This document shows positions 61,718-64,000 of a stretch of DNA of 64,000 nt, piece after piece (position 1 is the first letter of the stretch; each line of letters opens with the position of its first letter). Location of the stretch: contig NZ_JAGSPA010000002.1 of NCBI RefSeq assembly GCF_019204005.1, forward strand, positions 124,001-188,000, in the 5' to 3' direction. Position numbers and translations under genes: made by a program. The notes beneath the pieces were generated by a model that had not been told where the DNA came from, searched no databases, and saw nothing but the letters and a program-made list of their open reading frames with translations. Origin of the DNA: Pacificimonas pallii (lineage in GTDB: Bacteria > Pseudomonadota > Alphaproteobacteria > Sphingomonadales > Sphingomonadaceae).

Positions 61718-62380
61718 TTATTTCAGGGCCGTCACCACATCTGGCAAAATACCGCGCACGATCACCTTAACCCCCGCCGGATTGGGATGCAGATAGTCGT
61801 CCAGCAGATACTGTTTTTTCAGCGCCACACCGCGCAGGAAGAACGGGTATAGTGGAACGTCATGCCGCCGCGCCAGAAAGGGGTAGATGCGATTGAAATA
61901 GCGAAACTGCTGCTCACCGACATTTGGCGTGGCGAGCATGCCCGCAATCAGAACATCGATATCACGGCCCCGGATTTCCTCGATGATCGCATTCAGGTTG
62001 CGCAGCGTCTGTTTCGGCGCAATGCCGCGCAGCATATCATTCGCGCCGAGTTCGACGATCACCAGATCGGGTTTGACCGGAAGATTGTCGAGCGTCCAGG
62101 CAATACGCTGACGCCCGCCAGCGCTGGTATCGCCGGAAACGCCGGCACCAATGACGGTCGCTTCGATACCCGCATTTCGCAATTCCCCCTCCAGCTGCGG
62201 CGCGAAACCTTCGCCCTGTTTCAATTGATATCCCGCCATCAGGGAATCACCGAAAGCCAGCACATGTTTCGCCTGAGCCATCGACGGAAAGGCCGATAAC
62301 AGTGCGACTAGCATTAGTGTTGCATGGACAAAGCCGGTCGCGCGCCCATATGAGCCAGACTTGAAGAGAGCAAAATTCAC
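61718..62380 (-). CDS. tesA: Periplasmic SGNH-hydrolase arylesterase/lysophospholipase (TesA-like)
   Basis: A TesA-type lipase/esterase with a cleavable signal peptide. VLAFGDSLMAGYQL holds the nucleophile Ser (block I GDSL), GAGVSGDTSAGG block II, VIVELGANDMLRG block III, and DDYLHPNPAG the catalytic Asp and His. GTG 62380 with AAGGGA 10 bases upstream gives 220 residues and an n-region with Lys and Arg; ATG 62314 is a shorter option with no Shine-Dalgarno. It is divergent from ybbA, separated by 16 bases, the same tesA-ybbA-ybbP arrangement known in gammaproteobacteria. Confidence 0.9.
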   Translation of the reverse strand: MNFALFKSGSYGRATGFVHATLMLVALLSAFPSMAQAKHVLAFGDSLMAGYQLKQGEGFAPQLEGELRNAGIEATVIGAGVSGDTSAGGRQRIAWTLDNLPVKPDLVIVELGANDMLRGIAPKQTLRNLNAIIEEIRGRDIDVLIAGMLATPNVGEQQFRYFNRIYPFLARRHDVPLYPFFLRGVALKKQYLLDDYLHPNPAGVKVIVRGILPDVVTALK

Positions 62381-62396
62381 AGGCGGCGATTCCCTT

Positions 62397-63101
62397 ATGG
62401 CAAGATCTGACACTGATATTGTCATCGATGCGGCAAATGTCACGTTGACGCTTTCGGGGGCTGCTGGCCCCGTCGAAATCCTGAAGGGCGTCGACATCAG
62501 CCTTGGGAGGGGCGAAAGCGTCGCAATTCTGGGACCGTCCGGGTCAGGCAAGTCCTCGCTGATGGCTGTACTGTCAGGTCTGGAACGCGCCACAAGTGGA
62601 AATATCCTTATTGGCGGCAATAATTTCGGCACGATGTCGGAAGACGAGCTGGCGCGCGCGCGCCGCGGCCAGATCGGCATCGTTCTGCAGGCCTTTCATC
62701 TGTTGCCGACGATGACGGCGCTGGAAAATGTCGCCGTGCCCTTGGAACTCGCTGGCGCTGCCAATGCCTTTACGCGGGCAGAGGCGGAGCTGAAGGCTGT
62801 CGGCCTTGGCCACCGGCTGACGCATTATCCGTCGCAGCTGTCCGGCGGCGAACAGCAACGGGTCGCGATCGCGCGGGCAACCGCGCCCGGACCCACCTTA
62901 TTGTTCGCCGATGAGCCGACCGGCAATCTGGACGGCAGTACCGGCCATGAGATCGTCGACCTGCTTTTTGACCGGCAGGCCGCGCAGGGCACCACGCTGT
63001 TAATGGTCACACATGATCCTGAAGTGGCCGCGCGCTGTGCCCGTATCGTCGAGATGAGGGACGGAAAGATCGTCAGCGATAAAGTCAAAGCAGCCGCATG
63101 A
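62397..63101 (+). CDS. ybbA: ABC transporter ATP-binding protein YbbA
   Basis: A 234-residue LolD/MacB-type ATPase: Walker A GPSGSGKSSLMAVLSGLE, Q loop GIVLQAFHLLPTMTALEN, signature LSGGEQQRVAIARA and Walker B LLFADEPTGNLDG. It pairs with the FtsX-like permease that follows by a four-base ATGA overlap. YbbA-YbbP systems are linked to export or envelope lipid handling with TesA, but no substrate is established. Confidence 0.93.
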   Translation: MARSDTDIVIDAANVTLTLSGAAGPVEILKGVDISLGRGESVAILGPSGSGKSSLMAVLSGLERATSGNILIGGNNFGTMSEDELARARRGQIGIVLQAFHLLPTMTALENVAVPLELAGAANAFTRAEAELKAVGLGHRLTHYPSQLSGGEQQRVAIARATAPGPTLLFADEPTGNLDGSTGHEIVDLLFDRQAAQGTTLLMVTHDPEVAARCARIVEMRDGKIVSDKVKAAA

Positions 63102-64000
63102 TTGCGCTGCGCCTAGCCCTGCGTGATCTGCGCGGCGGTCTGGGCGGCCTTCGCCTGCTGGCGGTGTGCCTGTTTCTCGGCGTTGCCGCGATTGCGGGTG
63201 TGGGCAGTCTGAGCAGCTCGATCGTTGCGGCGCTTGCCTCGCAGGGGCAGGAAATTCTTGGCGGTGATGTCGAGGTGCGTATCGCCCAGCGCCGCGCCAC
63301 CGATGAAGAGCGCGCCGCGTTCACTGCCGAGGGCGACCTGACCGAAATTGTCCAGATGCGCGCCAATGTGGCGACAGAAGAGCGCTCCATCATCGGCGAG
63401 CTGAAAGCGGTCGATGACGCATTTCCGCTCTATGGCGACTTCTCCCTGCAGGATGGCCTGTCGCTGCCGGAAGCCCTGGCCGGGGGTGTCGTTATTGGCC
63501 GCGATGCCGCGGAAACGCTGGGCCTGGTGATTGGCGACCGGGTGCGTATCGGCTTCGCCGAATTGCCCGTCTCAGGCGTGCTGTCGGATGAACCCGATAA
63601 GGTCGCCGAGGGTTTTGTGCTGGGGCCGACATTGCTGATGAATGCCGCGCGGCTGGCGGAAACGCAGCTTGAAAGACCCGGTAGCCTTTATCGCGTGCAT
63701 TACCGCATCCGCACGTCCGGCGACGTCGATCCAGGCGAGGTCGCCTCACGCCTTGAGGAAACCTTTCCAGAGGCGGGTTTCCGCATTCAGGACCGGACCA
63801 ACGCGGCGCCCGGCGCGCGCCGGTTTATCCTGAACACGGGACAGTTCCTGACGATGGTCGGGCTGACCAGCCTGCTGGTGGCGGGTGTCGGCGTCGCGAG
63901 CGGGGTCGGCTCATATCTGTCGGCGAAAACGCGGGCGATCGCGGCATTGAAAAGCATCGGTGCGGACTCGTCGACAATCTTCGCCATTTACCTGATCCAG
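63098..64000 (+). CDS. ybbP: FtsX-like ABC permease YbbP, N-terminal part (cut by window)
   Basis: The reading frame stays open from the ATG at 63098 to the window end, 301 codons, so the C-terminal two-thirds or so is missing. It starts MIALRLALRDLRGGLGGLRL followed by a first helix (about 18-42), a periplasmic MacB-PCD-like domain (about 45-240, GDVEVRIAQRRATDEER) and a second helix (about 255-280) before AKTRAIAALKSIGA, the cytoplasmic coupling segment. This matches the large YbbP permease (about 800 residues) that pairs with YbbA. Confidence 0.9.
   Translation, partial: MIALRLALRDLRGGLGGLRLLAVCLFLGVAAIAGVGSLSSSIVAALASQGQEILGGDVEVRIAQRRATDEERAAFTAEGDLTEIVQMRANVATEERSIIGELKAVDDAFPLYGDFSLQDGLSLPEALAGGVVIGRDAAETLGLVIGDRVRIGFAELPVSGVLSDEPDKVAEGFVLGPTLLMNAARLAETQLERPGSLYRVHYRIRTSGDVDPGEVASRLEETFPEAGFRIQDRTNAAPGARRFILNTGQFLTMVGLTSLLVAGVGVASGVGSYLSAKTRAIAALKSIGADSSTIFAIYLIQ

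Overview
This is a gene-dense (about 95% coding), GC-rich stretch of a chromosome from an alphaproteobacterium, most likely a sphingomonad (Sphingomonadales). The pointers are an alphaproteobacterial-type Fur without the usual C-terminal CxxC, a MucR/Ros-type zinc-finger regulator, a DUF2093 protein beside ubiG, a sucA-sucB pair, and inverted repeats built on a CCCGAGCGCAGTCGAGGGAC-type arm. I assign the group from gene content only. I see no tRNA, rRNA, prophage, insertion sequence, CRISPR array or replication origin. No gene-free stretch exceeds about 175 bases.

Layout. 1-9100: start of an AceE-like enzyme, a quinone oxidoreductase, a BASS transporter, a divergent pair of DJ-1/PfpI proteins (one an AraC-type regulator), then a leftward run of GH84-like glycosidase, tesB, methylmalonyl-CoA epimerase, YaiI and an M23 peptidase, and a rightward SPFH-NfeD pair. 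9180-15300: a radical SAM protein with a Cys-rich tail, an unrecognised secreted protein, and a leftward operon MBOAT acyltransferase - SGNH-like partner - folP. 15271-20436: a TonB protein facing sucA-sucB, separated by two inverted repeats. 20601-30748: mostly leftward housekeeping genes in tight overlaps: corC-ybeY-phoH-miaB-plsC-fur, mucR, rimI-tsaB-nitroreductase, NifU, a universal stress protein, a DUF2333-like protein and a GST. 30864-33958: the conserved rpmH-rnpA-yidD-yidC-engB operon, with a recognisable promoter and leader hairpin. 34133-41666: TVP38 protein, comM, an orphan histidine kinase and clpB. 41775-51168: an osmolyte-type ABC transporter whose binding protein and permease are fused, ubiG-DUF2093-M23 lipoprotein, OmpA- and VWA-type lipoproteins, a second CorC-like protein and an Old Yellow Enzyme relative. 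51333-56515: cytochrome c maturation genes ccmC-ccmD-ccmE // ccmF-ccmG-ccmH-cycH, split by an opposite-strand GFA-family gene. 56627-64000: a chemoreceptor-like protein with a degenerate signalling tip, an M3 peptidase, ThpR, and tesA divergent from a YbbA/YbbP ABC system cut by the window end.

Most of this is core metabolism, envelope and translation machinery, and I do not see a convincing wholly new multi-gene system. The best leads are an rnpA gene with no ordinary start codon between the rpmH stop and its conserved core, so that its only canonical-start ORF encloses rpmH (Thermus-like layout or CTG initiation); a transporter whose family-matching N-terminus begins at a CTG with a well-placed Shine-Dalgarno; a chemoreceptor-like protein with three key tip residues replaced by alanine; a small uncharacterised radical SAM enzyme with six C-terminal-half cysteines; and the gene inserted backwards into the ccm cluster.
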